Source of the DNA: Candidatus Methylomirabilota bacterium
GTDB lineage: Bacteria > Methylomirabilota > Methylomirabilia > Methylomirabilales > CSP1-5
Direction of reading: 5' to 3'
DNA: 17,337 bases
Assembly (NCBI GenBank): GCA_023249165.1
Contig: JAHFDE010000031.1
Location: forward strand, 1-17,337
Shown one piece after another: positions 15,717 to 17,337 of this stretch. Both the position numbers and the translations under genes were made by a program. Each line of letters opens with the position of its first letter. The stretch's first letter is position 1. Under the pieces are notes generated by a model that was not told the origin of the DNA, did no database searches, and saw only the letters and a program-made list of their open reading frames with translations.

Positions 15717-15780
15717 TTATCGTGGTCTTGCCCGGGACCGCTGTCAAGCCGATTTTGTCGTGCGTTACAGATGCATGCTT
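15717..15780 (-). repeat. dispersed 64-nt repeat, left of arsR-arsM
   Basis: It is 53 of 64 nt identical without gaps to 17274-17337, including the exact 15-mer TGTCAAGCCGATTTT. On the minus strand both copies read CGGCTTGACA(G/C)CGG followed 20 nt after TTGACA by GATAA(T/G). The element thus looks promoter-like although the spacing is long. It may supply transcription to the DUF202 gene. Confidence 0.7.
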
Positions 15781-15892
15781 AGCCCTCGTAATTCAGGGGA
15801 TGGGACATGCTCGGGGCGATGCGTCGGGGTGATGAAGGTGAAGAGGGTACGGACGTCGGGTCGGCCACTGGAACAGGGGCCGAAAATTCTAC

Positions 15893-15928
15893 TTGACACA
15901 ACTTCTATTATTTGCTAATTGTCACAAC
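15893..15928 (+). promoter_or_regulatory. arsR promoter and operator
   Basis: TTGACA (15893-15898) serves as the -35; the best -10 is GCTAAT (15914-15919), or an extended TGC-TAATTG. Two near-identical boxes, TTGACACAAC (15893-15902) and TTGTCACAAC (15919-15928), one over the -35 and one overlapping or just after the -10 up to the start codon, are probable ArsR binding sites. Transcription would start within a few nt of the ATG at 15929. Confidence 0.65.
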
Positions 15929-16237
15929 ATGAAAATGATTAAGCCGGTTCGGCTGGCCAAGCTCGAGGCGAACGAGTCCCACGTGGAGGCGCTGAAGGCG
16001 CTCGCCCATCTGACGCGCCTGCAGGTCTTCTTCTTCCTGGTCCGGGCGCGGCGGGAAGTGCCGGCGGGAGAGATCCAGGAGGCCGTGCGGGTACCGGGGC
16101 CCACTCTCTCACACCACCTGGACCTCTTGCGCCGGGCCGGGTTAATCCAGAGCAGGAGAGAAGAGCGATACGTCTATTATTCCGTGCGGCGGGAGATGGT
16201 CTCGGAGCTGGTCCGGCTCCTGACCGCCTGTTGTTAG
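15929..16237 (+). CDS. arsR: ArsR/SmtB-family metalloid-responsive repressor
   Basis: A 102-residue winged-helix repressor. The DNA-recognition region reads PGPTLSHHLDLLRRAGLI (57-73), followed by the wing RREERYVYYSV, preceded by EALKALAHLTRLQVFFFL. It should repress its own operon until As(III) or a similar thiophilic ion binds. The classic CVC motif in the DNA-binding helix is absent. The only cysteines are the last two residues (C101 C102, ending LLTACC), resembling ArsR types that sense arsenite with C-terminal cysteines. ATG 15929 has no Shine-Dalgarno, and the probable transcription start is at or just before it, so the mRNA may be leaderless. arsM starts 15 nt downstream with a strong ribosome site. 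Confidence 0.9.
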   Translation: MKMIKPVRLAKLEANESHVEALKALAHLTRLQVFFFLVRARREVPAGEIQEAVRVPGPTLSHHLDLLRRAGLIQSRREERYVYYSVRREMVSELVRLLTACC

Positions 16238-16252
16238 GTAAGGAGGAACGCC

Positions 16253-17104
16253 ATGAGCGACCAAGACATTGTGACGAGCGTCAAGGAGAAGTACGGGCAG
16301 GCAGCGCTCAGGATCACGAGCGGTGGTGGCGGCTGCTGCGACTCCCAGTCGTCAGGCATCGAATGCGGTCCCATCACATCCAACCTCTACGCAGCCGACG
16401 AGACCGCCGGACTACCCGCTGAGGCCATTCAAGCCTCGCTCGGCTGCGGCAACCCCGTGGCGCTCGCCGAGCTCAAGCCGGGCGAGACCGTCCTAGATCT
16501 GGGCTCGGGAGGCGGGATCGATGTCCTCCTCTCGGCCAAGCGCGTAGGCCCGACAGGGAAAGCCTACGGCCTCGACATGACCGACGAGATGCTAGCCCTG
16601 GCCCGGGAGAACCAGCAGAACGCCGGAGTGGAGAACGCGGAGTTCCTCAAGGGAGCGATCGAAGCCATCCCACTCCCGGATGCCTCTGTGGATGTCGTCA
16701 TCTCCAACTGCGTCATCAACCTGTCCGCCGACAAGCGGCGCGTCTTCGCGGAGGCGTTCCGGGTCCTCAGGCCCGGCGGTCGCTTCGCCGTTTCCGATAT
16801 TGTCGTGAAAGGCGAGGTTCCGGTGCCGATCCGGAAGAGCATGGAGGCATGGGCCGGGTGCTTCGCCGGAGTGCTGGAGGAGGATGAGTACCGCACGCTC
16901 CTGGCCGAGGCTGGCTTTGAGGAGGTCGAAGTGGAGCCAACCAGGATCTACCGGGCCTCAGATGTTCGGCAGGTCTTCGAGGGCTACAAGACACTCCTGC
17001 AGGAGATCGAACGGCAGGGATTGCGCCTGGAGGATCTTCTCACCGAGGCAGACGGCAAATACCGGAGCGCCTTCATCCGGGCGGTAAAACCGATGCGCCG
17101 GTGA
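16253..17104 (+). CDS. arsM: arsenite S-adenosylmethionine methyltransferase
   Basis: A 283-residue class I methyltransferase that methylates As(III) to mono-, di- and trimethyl species in the cytoplasm, detoxifying it partly by volatilisation. The SAM site LDLGSGGGID is at 81-90. The three conserved arsenic-binding cysteines of ArsM are C65 (SLGCGNP), C153 (ISNCVINL) and C203 (AWAGCFAG). An N-terminal CC pair (C28 C29) and C38 are extra, as in many bacterial ArsM proteins. AAGGAGG lies just upstream of ATG 16253. The gene forms a two-gene operon with arsR; no arsenite efflux pump (arsB/acr3) or arsenate reductase gene is in the window. Repeats of one family lie on both sides of the operon. 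Confidence 0.95.
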   Translation: MSDQDIVTSVKEKYGQAALRITSGGGGCCDSQSSGIECGPITSNLYAADETAGLPAEAIQASLGCGNPVALAELKPGETVLDLGSGGGIDVLLSAKRVGPTGKAYGLDMTDEMLALARENQQNAGVENAEFLKGAIEAIPLPDASVDVVISNCVINLSADKRRVFAEAFRVLRPGGRFAVSDIVVKGEVPVPIRKSMEAWAGCFAGVLEEDEYRTLLAEAGFEEVEVEPTRIYRASDVRQVFEGYKTLLQEIERQGLRLEDLLTEADGKYRSAFIRAVKPMRR

Positions 17105-17188
17105 AGTGGCATGGACAGGGGCTCGAACTGGGTGCGGTGTACAGCGTGGAAGGGCTAGGGTTGAGGTCCGTGTCCATGGTTGGGAAAG

Positions 17189-17234
17189 AAAAAGGTTCCT
17201 GACACCTTTTCCCCTTCCTGACACCTTTTCCCCT
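17189..17234 (+). repeat. 19-nt tandem repeat with hairpin after arsM
   Basis: Two exact copies of a 19-mer (TCCTGACACCTTTTCCCCT, 17197-17215 and 17216-17234) are preceded by AAAAAGG. AAAAGGT (17190-17196) and ACCTTTT (17204-17210) form a 7-bp hairpin with a 7-nt loop and a T-rich right arm. It could terminate arsM transcription weakly, or in both directions. The GGTTCCTGACACC motif is, from memory, a common dispersed repeat in environmental genomes. Confidence 0.6.
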
Positions 17235-17273
17235 TCCCTCTGGCTGACAACCGAGGCACTTGGCAGCCATGCC

Positions 17274-17337
17274 TTATCGTGGCCTTGCCCCGAACCGGTG
17301 TCAAGCCGATTTTCTCGTCCATTCCACATCCATGTTT
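17274..17337 (-). repeat. dispersed 64-nt repeat, right of arsR-arsM
   Basis: The partner of 15717-15780 (83% identical), truncated by the window edge, so its full length is unknown. The minus strand carries CGGCTTGACACCGG. No minus-strand gene lies downstream of it, so here it does not serve as an obvious promoter. Confidence 0.7.

Larger units (their letters stand above)
15612..15928. other. 317-nt spacer between divergent DUF202 and arsR genes
   Basis: No gene is supported. The spacer holds repeat copy B (15624-15693), the repeat at 15717-15780 that has a TTGACA on the minus strand and may drive the DUF202 gene, and the arsR promoter/operator at 15893-15928. The stretch between 15782 and 15890 shows nothing recognisable. 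Confidence 0.6.

Overview
The window is GC-rich (high-GC third codon positions throughout) and comes from a bacterium that is probably not a well-studied model. A two-subunit 2-oxoglutarate:ferredoxin oxidoreductase, two stand-alone NuoB genes, a split MetE-like pair and heptamer-rich intergenic spacers would fit an environmental lineage such as Methylomirabilota (NC10/Rokubacteria). That placement is an impression from memory, not a demonstration. No rRNA, tRNA, CRISPR array, integrase or intact transposase was found.

Left part (1-9125, plus strand): the 3' half of gabD, nuoB copy 1, moaA, an M24 peptidase, iscS, an A-type Fe-S carrier gene, nuoB copy 2, and korA-korB, closed by a strong intrinsic terminator. 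Fe-S chemistry dominates. IscS and the carrier supply or insert clusters, while MoaA, both NuoB copies and KorB bind clusters. KorAB would reduce ferredoxin while converting 2-oxoglutarate to succinyl-CoA. A complex I lacking a dedicated NADH module could re-oxidise that ferredoxin, but the rest of complex I is not here and the link is inference. iscS has a perfect consensus sigma-70 promoter.

Middle part (9126-12467): a Bcp/PrxQ-type peroxiredoxin, then two overlapping genes for the N-terminal-like and C-terminal-like halves of cobalamin-independent methionine synthase. The second carries at its 3' end a lysine/arginine-rich tail that resembles the tiny ribosomal protein bS22 / mitochondrial mS38 (AURKAIP1/COX24 domain). 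This tail has its own in-frame GTG and a good Shine-Dalgarno sequence, so it may be a ribosomal protein gene nested in, or fused to, a metabolic gene. A terminator and a hotdog-fold thioesterase gene follow.

Right part (12468-17337) is more accessory in character. It holds a PIN toxin/antitoxin pair on the minus strand with a promoter embedded between TGTACA boxes, a VOC protein overlapping an AmpG-like MFS permease, a DUF202 membrane protein, and an arsR-arsM arsenic methylation operon whose repressor mRNA may be leaderless. Diverged direct repeats flank the DUF202 gene, and a second repeat family flanks arsR-arsM, so this end looks assembled from exchangeable segments.
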